The notes beneath the pieces are model-generated. The model had not been told where the DNA came from and did no database searches. It was given only the letters and a program-made list of their open reading frames with translations. 35,993 bases of DNA from JAWWPG01 sp033850885 (GTDB taxonomy: Bacteria > Actinomycetota > Actinomycetes > Propionibacteriales > Nocardioidaceae): the NCBI GenBank assembly GCA_033850885.1, contig JAWWPG010000004.1, positions 1 through 35,993 of the forward strand. Reading direction: 5' to 3'. Positions 1-8,435 of the stretch are shown piece after piece. The position numbers and the translations under genes were made by a program. Position 1 is the first letter of the stretch, and every line of letters starts with the position of its first letter.

Positions 1-1
1 C

Positions 2-181
2 AGCAACGAGAACACCAACGGCCTGCTACGCCAGTACTTCCCCAAGGGCACCGACCTGTCGCGATGGACCACCGAAGACCTCGCAGCCGTAGCAGCCACC
101 CTCAACACTCGTCCTCGCAAGACCCTCAAGTGGCGCACCCCTGCCGAGGTCCTGGCCGAACACCTAGCATCGGCTGCATAG
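2..181 (+). pseudogene. IS30-family transposase, C-terminal end (cut by window edge)
   Basis: The open frame enters from the left edge and ends at TAG 179-181, giving 59 residues. The residues SNENTNGLLRQYFPKGTDLS and the later NTRPRKTLKWRTPAEVL are the end of the IS30 DDE catalytic domain, where the transposase that cuts and joins element ends carries its last catalytic Glu (in the SNEN stretch). About 5 nt after the stop begins a GGTGTTGCTACCACTCC stretch that resembles an IS30 right inverted repeat. The element then runs directly into an IS3 fragment. Whether the missing 5' part is intact cannot be seen. Family assignment is sure; the exact element is not known. Confidence 0.85.
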
Positions 182-209
182 CCCGGTGTTGCTACCACTC
201 CTTGAACCT

Positions 210-533
210 AAGCAGTATGTTGCGATTCGCTACTCCGAGCGGCTCGCCGACGCCGGCGCGGTCGCCTCGATCGGCACCGTGGGTGACTCATATGACAATG
301 CCCAGGCCGAGAGCCTGATCGGGCTCTACAAACTCGAGTGCGTCCGTCTCGACGGGCCATGGCGTGGCGTCGAGGACCTCGAGCTGGCCACCTTGAACTG
401 GGTGCACTGGTTCAACGAGCACCGACTCCACAGCGCCCTAGGCTACGTCCCCCCAACCGAGTTCGAGCAGGACCACTACCGTCAGATCAACCCCGGACAG
501 CAGCCGCTGGCCGGAGAACTCACCAGTCACTGA
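210..533 (+). pseudogene. IS3-family transposase OrfB, 5'-truncated integrase core
   Basis: About 107 residues of the C-terminal rve/DDE domain remain: RYSERLADAGAVASIGTVGD, then SYDNAQAESLIGLYKLE, and the closing WFNEHRLHSALGYVPP. The SYDNA-AES block carries the last catalytic Glu of IS3-type transposases. The upstream two thirds of OrfB and all of OrfA are missing, because the frame runs straight into the end of the IS30 element around 186-210. The open frame continues into that inverted repeat, but only by chance. TGA at 531-533 ends the gene and lies in a perfect 7-bp inverted repeat that probably marks the element's right end. The fragment is not functional. Confidence 0.85.
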
Positions 534-548
534 ACCGGGGACGGTTCA
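531..548. repeat. Perfect inverted repeat at IS3 fragment 3' end
   Basis: TGAACCG (531-537) and CGGTTCA (542-548) pair perfectly around GGGA. The left arm contains the IS3 fragment's stop codon, and the right arm touches the start of the next IS30 fragment. This position is where the terminal repeat of an IS3-family element is expected. It could also act as a small terminator hairpin. Confidence 0.5.
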
Positions 549-753
549 CTCGCCGTGGCAACGGGGCAGCAACGAGAACACCAACCGGCTGCTACGACAC
601 TGGCTCACCAAGGGCACCGACCTGTCCAGGTTCAACGCCGCCGACCTACACCGGATCGCCGCAAGCCTCAACGCCCGACCACGACCTACCCTGAACATGC
701 GAACCCCAGCCCAAGCGCTGGACGCGCTGCTGACCAACCAGCCAGCAGCATGA
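547..753 (+). pseudogene. Second IS30-family transposase fragment, C-terminal end
   Basis: In frame from CAC 547 the sequence reads HSPWQRGSNENTNRLLRHWL and continues to TGA 751-753, about 68 residues. It is the same domain end as the fragment at 2-181, and its first 20 nt (567-586) repeat the first 20 nt of the window. The residues then diverge (RHWLTKGTDLSRFNAADLHR against RQYFPKGTDLSRWTTEDLAA), so it is a different IS30 element, not a simple duplication. Its 5' part is absent: the IS3 end sits where it should continue. The relaxase remnant begins about 16 nt downstream, so this element probably removed the relaxase N-terminus. Confidence 0.85.
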
Positions 754-769
754 CCGTTGCTAAGACCGA

Positions 770-3700
770 TTGACCAAGCCCGCCCACCGCTTCAGCGCTG
801 CACCGGGCACCACGGTTGAGGATCTCGGTGTGCTTGACGGGGAAGACTACGAGCAGTGGGTCGCCGGTCACGACCCCGTCTCGGATGAGGCTCGTGGTCG
901 GCTTCGGCGGGACGGCAATGCGGTCAGGTTTGTAGAGATCACCGTCAACGGCCCGAAGACCTGGTCGCTGATCGCCGCACTCGACCCCGGGGTCGCCGCG
1001 GCCTACGACGCGGCGCAGGACAAGGCGGCTCAGCAGATCATCGGCTGGGTCGCCGCCCATGCGACCACCCGGGTGGGACCACGCGGACGCCAAGTCCAGG
1101 TCCCGGTCGAGAAGATCGAGGCCGTCACCGTGCGGCATTACACGTCGCGTGCTGGTGACCCGCACCGGCATCTTCATCTGCAGGTCAACGCCCGGTTGTT
1201 CGCGGACGGGAGGTGGCGTGGTCTGCACACGGTCGGGTTCCGCGACTCGACCGATGCCCTCAACGGGATCGGGCACGGCGCCGTGATGTGCGACCCCGGC
1301 TTCCGGGCCGCACTGGCCTCTGCCGGGTTCACCCTGGACCCGGCCACCGGTGAGGTCGCTGAACTACTTCCGTATGTGGGCCGGTTCAGTGAGCGGGCGG
1401 CGCAGATCGGCCGCAACATCGACCGGTACGAGGCCCAGTGGCGGGCCGCCAACCCGGGCCAGGAACCAGGGCCGGGGGTGCGCCGATCGTGGGACCGGCG
1501 GGCGTGGAAGGACGCCCGCCCTGACAAGATCATCCCGGCCGACGGCGCCGCCATGGTCGCCGGTTGGAGGCACGAGCTGCACGACCTGGGCTACCGCGAC
1601 CCCACACAACCCGGCCTGCCCATCATCATCGGCGCCCCGAGTGTGGGTTCCCTCGACCGCGACATGGCCGTCGAGACCGTCGTCTGCCGGTTGGGTGCGC
1701 GGCGGTCGGCGTGGAACACCGCCGACATCCGCGGCGAGGTCGAGAAGCAGATCGCGGCCACCGGCCTCATAGAAGACGCCGCGGTCCGGAACGAGCTGGC
1801 CGAGGACCTCACAGCCCGGGTCATCGAAGCGTGTGTGCCGTTGCTGGACCGGTCGGACGTGCCGGAGCACATCCGGTCACTCACCTCGGTGCAGGTGGTC
1901 GGCGTGGAGGCCGACATCGTGACCCTCCTCGCGGCCTGAGCCGACGCACCGGCGCAGGCCGCGATCCTGCCCGCGGTTGAGGGTCTGGACGACGCCCAGC
2001 ACACGGCCGTCAAAGTCCTCGCCGGCGAAGCCCAGCTGATGGTCGTCGAAGGGGCCGCCGGGGCGGGCAAAACCACCACACTGGCCGCCACCAAGACCGC
2101 ACTCGAAGCGGCGGGGCACCGGATGTTGGTGGTCACCCCTACCTTGAAGGCCGCCCAGGCCGCCGCCCGCGAGGTCGGTCACGCGGGGTCGGTCGCGTGG
2201 CTGACCCATCAGCACGGATTCAGGTGGGACCACGACGGCCGCTGGACCCGCGGAACCGCTGCTCCGGCCGCAGGGGCGCAGCTGGGTCCGGGGCGACCTG
2301 CTCCTTGTCGACGAGGCCGGCATGCTCGACCAGGAGACCGCCAGGGCGCTGCTCACCGTCGCCGACGAGACGGGCGCCCGGGTCGCGTTCATCGGTGACA
2401 GGCACCAGCTCCCCGCGGTGGGGCGTGGTGGAGTCCTCGACCTCGCCGCCTCCTGGGTCACACCGCAGGCGCACGTCGACCTCGACGTGGTGCACCGGTT
2501 CGCCGACCCGGAGTACGCCACGATCAGCCTGGCACTGCGCACCGGCTCGACCACCTACCCTATCCCCGGTGAGGATCACGGTGAGGGGAATGGTGAGGAT
2601 CCTGGTGAGGGGAATGGTGAGCGGGTTGGTGAGGTGTGGGCTGCGCTGTGGCGACGTGGCCAGGTCCGTATCCACACCAGCGAGGCGGAACGCACCCAGG
2701 CGCTGGCCGAGGTCGCCGCCGCCGCCGTCCTCACCGGCCACCGGGACACCGCCGGGACCGTGATGATGGCCGACACCCGGGAGCAGACGGCCGGGTTGGG
2801 CGGGGCGATCCGGGACCGGCTCGTCGCCGCCGGACGCGTCGACGGCACCCACGCCACGGTCACCGCCGCCGGTGAACGGCTCGGTGTGGGTGACGAGGTC
2901 GCAAACCCGGAGCAACGACCGCGACCTTGGGGTGACGAACCGTCAGACGTGGACCGTCGCCGCTATCGGCGCTGACGGCGGCCTGACGCTTCGTGGGCGA
3001 CGGGTCACCGACTTGCGCACCCTCCCAGCCGGGTATGTGCGTGAGCATGTCGAGCTGGCGTATGCCACCACGGTCTACGGCGCCCAGGGCGAGACCACTG
3101 GCACCGGCCACCTGGTCCTTGGCGAGCACACCAGCGCCGCTTCTGCGTATGTGGCGATGACCCGCGGCCGCCGCGACAACGTCGTCCACATCGTCGCTCA
3201 GGACGTCGACGACGCCCGTCGGCAGTGGGACGACGTGTTCGGCCGGGACCGGGCCGATCTCGGACCAGCCGTCGCCGCCCAACGGGCGACCGAGGACGTC
3301 GACCGGTACGGCGCACAGCCGCCGATGCGTCCCCTCGAGGAGGTGCTTGCCGAGCTGCGGGCCGACCTGCGGGCCGCCTGGACCAAGCAAGCCGACCTCA
3401 CCGAGCACCAACAGCGCCTGGTCGAGGAGAGAGACGCGCTCCGGCAGGTCGCCGCGATCCGGGCCCGCTACGCGCCGAACCGGGAGCGGGCATGCTCCGA
3501 CGAGTCCACCGCCCAGAACATATGGCTTGAGGCACGCCACAGGGTCGCCGACCTCGACAGCAAGGTCGCGTCGGAGACGGCTGCCCTGCAGACCCGGATC
3601 TGGGCGGCCTGGCACACGGACCTGCCGCAGGCCCTGCAGGCGGCCGATGTGGTGGATCAGGGTGCCGGCCGGCTCGGTCAGCGGCGTCGCCAGGTCCACA

Positions 3701-4275
3701 CCGCCACCCACGAGCTGACGGCATTCGCCGAACGGTGGCGACCGGTCCACCCCGACCTGCCGACCGACCCGGTCGACCTCACCCAGCAGCTCAGGTGGCT
3801 GCACGGATGCGGAATCGAACAGCAGATCAACGCCTACGCCACCCACCAGGTGGCCATGGCTCACCCCGACACCGAGGCCGCCGAGAAGGCACGCACCCGA
3901 CTCGACAACACCCTCTACACCGAACTACGCACCTACGGCCGAGCCGCCCACATCACCGACCCGAGCCAGCGACTCACCACCGTCACCGATCAACTGGCCG
4001 CACTCGAGCACGACCTGACCACCGCCACAACACGCGTCGACCATCTCCAGAACCAGCCGGCCATCCGCAACCTCCCAGCCGCCAGCCTCGACACCGAACA
4101 CAGCCAGTGGTCCGCCGACCGCACCGCCAAACGCGAAACCGCAGGCGCACCCACCTTTCGTGCCGCGCCCACCCCCTGGTCCGACCCGTGGCACACGAGT
4201 GGCCCGCAGGCGAAATTTGTTGGGGCGTGTGTCCAATCGCGGACCACTTCAACGCCTATAGGTAGCAGCGACTAG
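770..4275 (+). pseudogene. MobF-type conjugative relaxase/helicase (TrwC/TraA-like), decayed
   Basis: In the family this protein nicks oriT, stays bound to the transferred strand and unwinds it. The relaxase part (770-1939) shows the metal-binding HUH motif HRHLHLQ (1163-1183). The helicase part shows Walker A GAAGAGKTTT (about 2054-2083), VDEAGM (2307-2324) and GDRHQLPAVG (about 2397-2426). A UvrD_C_2-like region VYGAQGETTGTGHL follows, then a helical tail. Three lesions break it. TGA 1937-1939 lies between alanine codons in the frame that continues to Walker A, and a single C-to-T change of CGA explains it. A +1 shift lies in the G run 2290-2293. A +1 shift lies in the A run 2903-2905. Removing one base at each run restores LGPGDLLLVDEAG and VATRSNDRDLG. 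The N-terminus, which should hold the catalytic tyrosines, is replaced by an IS30 end. The family is sure; the homopolymer shifts could be sequencing errors, but the missing 5' end could not. Confidence 0.9.
2568..2637 (+). repeat. GGTGAGG-type short tandem repeats inside helicase remnant
   Basis: Seven spaced copies of GGTGAG(G/C) lie within 70 nt, two of them in repeated GGTGAGGGGAAT units. In frame they give a Gly/Glu/Asn linker built on GEGNGE. The stretch falls between helicase motifs where relatives normally have a short loop, so it looks like a slippage expansion. Confidence 0.6.
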
Positions 4276-4286
4276 GTAGTAGCGAC
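4259..4286. repeat. Two tandem 14-bp repeats after relaxase remnant
   Basis: TAGGTAGCAGCGAC (4259-4272) is followed directly by TAGGTAGTAGCGAC (4273-4286), 13 of 14 bases identical. The first copy overlaps the end of the relaxase frame. The function is unknown; tandem iteron-like repeats near mobility genes can bind accessory proteins. Confidence 0.6.
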
Positions 4287-4404
4287 CCAGCAGTGGGGCA
4301 GGGAAGCCGAAACGGTCGCCACCAGTGAAGAACCTGCGACCGCGATGTCCATCCGCACCCCACGGCGCGCTTGCAGTGGCAGCACGACCGACAAGGAGAA
4401 GCAC

Positions 4405-4788
4405 ATGATCACACTCACCAGGCCGAGGAACTCTCCGCGCATAGCCAAACGACGAACAGGTCACACGAAACATGTCGGCATCGTCGTACGCGTCCTCACG
4501 CGGTCCCCGGAGATGCGTTCCACTCCCGCCGGCCGAGTCGACCCGGACGCGCCAGTGGCAAAGCAGACCGGGAAGCCGCGAGAGCGGCCGCCCGTGCCGC
4601 TGCCCGACAGCAGGCCGCCTTGGAGTGCGCCCGGGCGGAACCCGTCGCCGCGCTTTCGAGCCGTCACGCTCACCCAGCGGCGGCCAGGGGTCGGTCACCG
4701 GGTTCTGAGCAGGTGTCCATTCGAGCCCCGTCTCGCGCTTGAAGCGGGTAGCAACAACAACCACCGGTCACCAAGGAGAGCCAGTTGA
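4405..4788 (+). pseudogene. Possible small mobile-element gene, frame uncertain
   Basis: ATG 4405 follows a good AAGGAG, and the frame stays open to 4788, overlapping the excisionase start. The product (127 residues, rich in Arg and Pro, starting MITLTRPRNSPRIAKRRTG) resembles nothing I recognise. A neighbouring frame downstream encodes a helical run, DREAARAAARAAARQQAALE, ending near 4742. That looks more natural and suggests MITLT continued by AEELSAHS after a one-base shift near 4420. Either the gene is frameshifted, or only the ribosome site is a relic. Nothing else was seen between 4287 and 4784. Confidence 0.3.
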
Positions 4789-5111
4789 ACAGTTACGACT
4801 CGAACTACACACCCAGCGACGAGGAGTACGCCCGCCGGCTGGAGGCCCGCGACGAGATCCTCTACCTCAAGGAGGCCGCCATCTTCGTCCGCAAGCCCGA
4901 CGGCACGATGCGCTACTACCGCCACCTCGGCATCGGCCCCCGCAGCTTCCGCCACGGTCGACACGTCGCCTACTGGAAGAGCGACCTCGTCCTCTGGCTT
5001 ATCGAGGAGAGCCGCCGTCCCGACGGACGCGACGACAGCTCGCACGGGCACGCCCGTCCACAGGCTAGCCGGTCACGCACCACCAAGAGTCGGGACCGCG
5101 AGGCATCATGA
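4785..5111 (+). CDS. Probable excisionase / small HTH DNA-binding protein
   Basis: The product has 108 residues from TTG 4785, which is preceded by AAGGAG (4773-4778) at a 6-nt spacing. The middle (about residues 24-75) reads as an excisionase-type winged helix: ILYLKEAAIFVRKPDGTMRY, then RHLGIGPRSFRHGRHVAYWK and SDLVLWLIEESRR, with the usual GPRSF turn and SDL-WL end. Such proteins bend attachment-site DNA and direct the integrase toward excision. The tail is hydrophilic and Ser/Arg rich. It lies 116 nt upstream of the integrase on the same strand, the usual xis-int order. Specific site binding is inferred from context. Confidence 0.75.
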   Translation: MNSYDSNYTPSDEEYARRLEARDEILYLKEAAIFVRKPDGTMRYYRHLGIGPRSFRHGRHVAYWKSDLVLWLIEESRRPDGRDDSSHGHARPQASRSRTTKSRDREAS

Positions 5112-5114
5112 GGC

Positions 5115-5222
5115 ATGGCCGAAAACATCGCGATGCACACTGACGGACGCCGCCGCGCCCCGTACCTCCACGAAACCGGACGTGAGTCCTCGCGCCACTT
5201 CCAGCAGACCCCCGAGACCTGA
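5115..5222 (+). CDS. Small ORF between xis and int (35 aa)
   Basis: ATG 5115 to TGA 5220-5222 encodes MAENIAMHTDGRRRAPYLHE and 15 further residues. It begins just after the excisionase stop and ends 5 nt before the integrase GTG, so translation could pass from one gene to the next. There is no strong ribosome site and no recognisable domain. It may only be a coupling frame. Confidence 0.25.
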   Translation: MAENIAMHTDGRRRAPYLHETGRESSRHFQQTPET

Positions 5223-5227
5223 TCACC

Positions 5228-6388
5228 GTGGGTTGGGTATGGAAGGACCGCCAATCGTGGCGAGGCGCCTACCGGGACGAAGGCGGCCAGCAGCACACCA
5301 AGTCCTTCAGGCGGCAGATCGACGCGAAGCGCTGGGTCGCCGGCGAGGAGTCGAAACTCATTCGCGGGGACTGGATCGACCCTTCGGCCGGAAAGGTGAC
5401 CTTCGGAGCCTTCTACGCCGACTGGGCTCCCAGGCAGGTTTGGGTGTCGTCCACACGGGAGAATGCCGACTTGGCCGTCGCTGGAGTGACCTTTGGGGAT
5501 CTGCCGCTGCGCTCGATCCGACGCTCGCATGTCGAGGCGTGGGTGAAGCACATGACCGCCAAGCTGGCACCGACGACGATCGCCACCCGGTTCACCATCG
5601 TGCGTGGCGTGTTCCGGGCGGCGGTCGCGGATCGTCTCATCGCCAGCGACCCGACCGAGGGTGTGGTGCTGCCTCGCAAGCGCAAGGCCGAGGCGTCCAT
5701 GACCCTCCCCACCAACGTCGATGTTGCAAGGCTGTTGGACGCGGCCGAACCGGAGAAGCGGCCAAGGTCACGACCGGGATTCACGGCCTACATCGCGTTA
5801 TGTGCCTTCGCTGGCCTACGCCGCGGCGAGGCGCTCGGAGTGCAGGTCGGCGATATCGACTTCCTCGCACGCACGCTGCGGGTCACCCGCCAGCTCCAGC
5901 GGGCCAAGGCTGCCGATGTCGAGGCAGGCAAGGATCTCGTGCAAGCGGCCGGTGGGATCACGGTCATGATCCGGCCACCGAAGTACGAGTCTGAGCGGAC
6001 GATCTACCTGCCTGGCGAGCTCGTCGCGATCCTCTCGGAGCACGTTCGCCAGCACACCCCAAAGGGTGCGCCGTCCCGGTGGCTCTTCGACGAGGACGGC
6101 AAGCCCTGGCATGACAACCTCGTCGATTATCGCTGGCGGTCGACCCGCACCGACGCCGGGTTGTCGTACAACCTGCACGAGCTCCGTCACTACTTCGCCA
6201 GCGGGTTGATCGCCGCCGGGTGCGACGTGGTGACGGTGCAACGGGCGATGGGCCACGCGTCGGCCACCACGACGCTGAGCACCTATACACACATGTGGCC
6301 AACGGCCGAGGACAAGACCAGGGCGGCAGCCTCGCGACTGGCGGCGGCTGTTCTTGCCACGCGTCTGCCATGCACCGAGGCGCGATAA
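5228..6388 (+). CDS. int: Site-specific tyrosine recombinase (phage-type integrase)
   Basis: A 386-residue product from GTG 5228. An N-terminal arm-binding segment (about 1-55) reads WVWKDRQSWRGAYRDEGGQQ. A SAM-like core-binding domain follows (about 60-150, including SHVEAWVKHM and TIATRFTIVRGVFRAAV), then the catalytic domain (165-370). All catalytic residues are visible: Arg198 (AGLRRGEAL), Lys252 (PPKYES), His317 and Arg320 (HELRHYF), His343 (GHASATTTL) and the nucleophile Tyr353 (STYTH). The length is normal for the family. It catalyses integration and excision between attP and attB. No tRNA gene or obvious att core sits right after it. A decayed copy of its last 50 residues lies at 7306-7459. 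The GTG has no good ribosome site, which suggests coupling to the upstream frames. Confidence 0.93.
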   Translation: MGWVWKDRQSWRGAYRDEGGQQHTKSFRRQIDAKRWVAGEESKLIRGDWIDPSAGKVTFGAFYADWAPRQVWVSSTRENADLAVAGVTFGDLPLRSIRRSHVEAWVKHMTAKLAPTTIATRFTIVRGVFRAAVADRLIASDPTEGVVLPRKRKAEASMTLPTNVDVARLLDAAEPEKRPRSRPGFTAYIALCAFAGLRRGEALGVQVGDIDFLARTLRVTRQLQRAKAADVEAGKDLVQAAGGITVMIRPPKYESERTIYLPGELVAILSEHVRQHTPKGAPSRWLFDEDGKPWHDNLVDYRWRSTRTDAGLSYNLHELRHYFASGLIAAGCDVVTVQRAMGHASATTTLSTYTHMWPTAEDKTRAAASRLAAAVLATRLPCTEAR

Positions 6389-6675
6389 ACGGGCGGCAAG
6401 TCCTTAAGGCGGTGAGATGAGACGCAGGGCATTTCGGACAACTCCCGTGGCGCACGGCATGCGCCCGTTCCAGAACGGCGCCGGCCCCGCCACGCCCCCT
6501 GTTCTGCGAGGACCGGACCGAGTACGACTTCGGCCAACCATAGTCACTGGCGCCGAGGAGCTCGATCAGCCCACCGCGATCTGCGACTGCATGCAGGAGC
6601 ACCTGGAAGACCCGATGGCACTGAACCTGCAGGATGCGGGGCCTTCTGGTTTGCTAGCGACAACGACGGCCTGTC
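6389..6675. other. Non-coding gap after integrase
   Basis: No convincing gene, tRNA or terminator was seen. An open frame starts at 6417 but has unnatural composition and overlaps the following gene. An attachment site would be expected near here, but none can be recognised without a second copy to compare. Confidence 0.4.
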
Positions 6676-7281
6676 ATGAGTCAGAATCTTCCAACCCTGA
6701 CCGACTACAAGTGGGCGCAGCGAGCTGCGAATCTCGAGTTCGACGAACTCCAACGGGTCCGCGACTACGCCAACAAGTGGCACACCGGAGCGATGTCCTT
6801 CACCGGCCTGGTGGCCGTCGCATCCGCATCGGCCGCGCCGTTCGTGGGTGATCAGTTGGGGACGGCGGCCAAGGTGGGCCTTGGGTTTGCCGTCGTGGTC
6901 GCTCTCGTCGCGCTATCCGTGTCTTCCTGGCAAGCCATGAAGGCTGCCTACGGTGAGCCGACGCCGATCGACAACACGGGGGTTGCATTGCGTAGGTGGA
7001 ACCGGACTGCAGTTTCCTCCGCCGTGTCAGCGATCACGTGCTCCAAGGTGAGTGCCGTGATCGCGGTTCTCGCGCACGCAGGGGCGGCCGCCATCGGTCT
7101 GTTCGACGGGAAGTCGCAAGTCGCCAGCACCACCATCGAGGTAAGCACTCCAGACGGGAAGACGTACTGCGGAACCTTCACGGCCGACAATGAGACGTTC
7201 TCGATCACGGGCGCGGACGGAACGGTCCATTCCTTCAAGACGACCGACATCGCCAGCACCACCTATCCGGCAACTTGCTGA
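6676..7281 (+). CDS. Hypothetical three-TM membrane protein
   Basis: A 201-residue product from ATG 6676. The first 38 residues are charged and cytosolic in character (DYKWAQRAANLEFDELQRV). Three hydrophobic segments follow: about 41-62 (SFTGLVAVASASAAPFVG), 69-93 (VGLGFAVVVALVALSVSSW) and 114-138 (ITCSKVSAVIAVLAHAGAAA). The last 60 residues are polar and beta-like (VSTPDGKTYCGTFTADNETF) with cysteines near both ends, so they may lie outside the cell. I do not recognise a family. It sits between the integrase and a relic integrase end, a cargo position. Wobble G/C bias is weaker than in the core, which suggests transfer. Few-TM membrane proteins are common defence effectors, but there is no partner gene here. 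Confidence 0.65.
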   Translation: MSQNLPTLTDYKWAQRAANLEFDELQRVRDYANKWHTGAMSFTGLVAVASASAAPFVGDQLGTAAKVGLGFAVVVALVALSVSSWQAMKAAYGEPTPIDNTGVALRRWNRTAVSSAVSAITCSKVSAVIAVLAHAGAAAIGLFDGKSQVASTTIEVSTPDGKTYCGTFTADNETFSITGADGTVHSFKTTDIASTTYPATC

Positions 7282-7305
7282 GGTCACGTTGAAGAGGGGC
7301 GAATG

Positions 7306-7459
7306 GCGCAGCGGGCTATGGGTGACGAGACAATGCCACGACGGTGAACATCCGCGCCGCCTAAGACCCACGGCCGAGGACAAGACCTGCGCGGCCGCCG
7401 CACGCTTGGCGGCCGCGGTCGTTCTTGCCACGCGTCTGCCACGCACCGATGCCCAATAA
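7306..7459 (+). pseudogene. Relic C-terminus of a second tyrosine integrase
   Basis: The last 92 nt encode PTAEDKTCAAAARLAAAVVL and then ATRLPRTDAQ before TAA 7457-7459, closely matching the integrase end PTAEDKTRAAASRLAAAVLA. DNA identity is exact over 7370-7387 against 6302-6319, and over 21 nt at 7421-7441 against 6350-6370. Further upstream, 7306-7369 still aligns with the GHASATTTLSTYTH coding stretch but carries shifts and a stop. It is therefore the end of a related integrase, left by an earlier element at this place or by recombination between two elements. Confidence 0.8.
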
Positions 7460-7486
7460 GTTGCTGACCTGCGGAAAAGGGCCTAT

Positions 7487-8419
7487 CTAGTAGTACCAGG
7501 GGTACGGCGACCAGTCCGCCTGACGCTTCTCGAGGAAGGCGTCGCGTCCCTCGGCCGCCTCGTCCGTGCCATAGGCAAGGCGGGTGGCCTCGCCGGCGAA
7601 GAGCTGCTGCCCCACCAGCCCATCGTCGATGAGGTTGAACGCATACTTCAGCATCCGCTGCGCCGTCGGTGACTTCGCGTTGACTCTCGCCGCCCACTCG
7701 AGAGCCGTCGACTCGAGGTCGGCGTGGGGCACCACGGCGTTGACCATGCCCATCCTGTGGGCCGCCTCGGCGTCGTACTCGCCTCCCAGGAAGAAGATCT
7801 CGCGGGCGAACTTCTGGCCGACCTGGCGGGCGAGGTACGCCGACCCGAACCCGCCGTCGAACGAGGCGACGTCTGCGTCGGTCTGCTTGAAACGGGCGTG
7901 TTCTGCAGACGCAAGCGTCAGGTCACACACGACATGCAGGCTGTGTCCGCCGCCGGCCGCCCAACCCGGGACCACGGCGATCACGACCTTGGGCATGAAC
8001 CGGATCAGCCGCTGGCACTCCAGGATGTGCAGCCTCCCGAGCCGGGCCGAGTCGATGGCCGGGGGGCGGCCCGGGACCGCCGCCGGCGAGGAGCTCTCCT
8101 CGTACTGGTACCCGGCCTTGCCCCTGATCCGCTGGTCGCCGCCTGAGCAGAACGCCCATCCGCCGTCTCGCGGAGACGGGCCGTTGCCGGTCAGCAGCAC
8201 GCATCCCACGTCGGCCCACCTGCGCGCATGATCGAGGCAGCGGTAGAGCTCGTCGACGGTGTGCGGGCGGAACGCGTTGCGCAGCAGCGGGCGGTCGAAG
8301 GCGATCCGCACCGTGCCCTGGTCGACGGCCCGGTGGTAGGTCACATCGGTGAGGTCGTCGAACCCCTCGACGGGATGCCAGGAGCTGGGTTCGAAGATCT
8401 CCGAGACCGACATGGGCAT
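7487..8419 (-). CDS. menB: 1,4-dihydroxy-2-naphthoyl-CoA synthase
   Basis: A 310-residue crotonase-family enzyme of menaquinone synthesis. It closes the second ring of O-succinylbenzoyl-CoA to give 1,4-dihydroxy-2-naphthoyl-CoA in the cytosol. Family hallmarks are visible: FDRPLLRNAFRPHTVDEL, the oxyanion-hole segment AFCSGGDQRIRGKAGYQYEE, VVIAVVPGWAAGGGHSLHV, TDADVASFDGGFGSAYLARQ and the C-terminal ending ADWSPYPWYY. The length is slightly over that of short bacterial MenB, typical of the actinobacterial form. Start: ATG 8419 (MPMSV) is preferred; ATG 8413 is possible. It is the third gene of a minus-strand unit, 16 nt after the ACT-domain gene. No other men gene is in view. Confidence 0.95.
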   Translation of the reverse strand: MPMSVSEIFEPSSWHPVEGFDDLTDVTYHRAVDQGTVRIAFDRPLLRNAFRPHTVDELYRCLDHARRWADVGCVLLTGNGPSPRDGGWAFCSGGDQRIRGKAGYQYEESSSPAAVPGRPPAIDSARLGRLHILECQRLIRFMPKVVIAVVPGWAAGGGHSLHVVCDLTLASAEHARFKQTDADVASFDGGFGSAYLARQVGQKFAREIFFLGGEYDAEAAHRMGMVNAVVPHADLESTALEWAARVNAKSPTAQRMLKYAFNLIDDGLVGQQLFAGEATRLAYGTDEAAEGRDAFLEKRQADWSPYPWYY

Positions 8420-8435
8420 GACCCTATCGCCGGTG

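Noticed and set aside
6417..6851. Open frame overlapping the start of the membrane-protein gene
   Set aside because: Arg/Pro-rich with no pattern, and it overlaps the better-supported gene by 176 nt.
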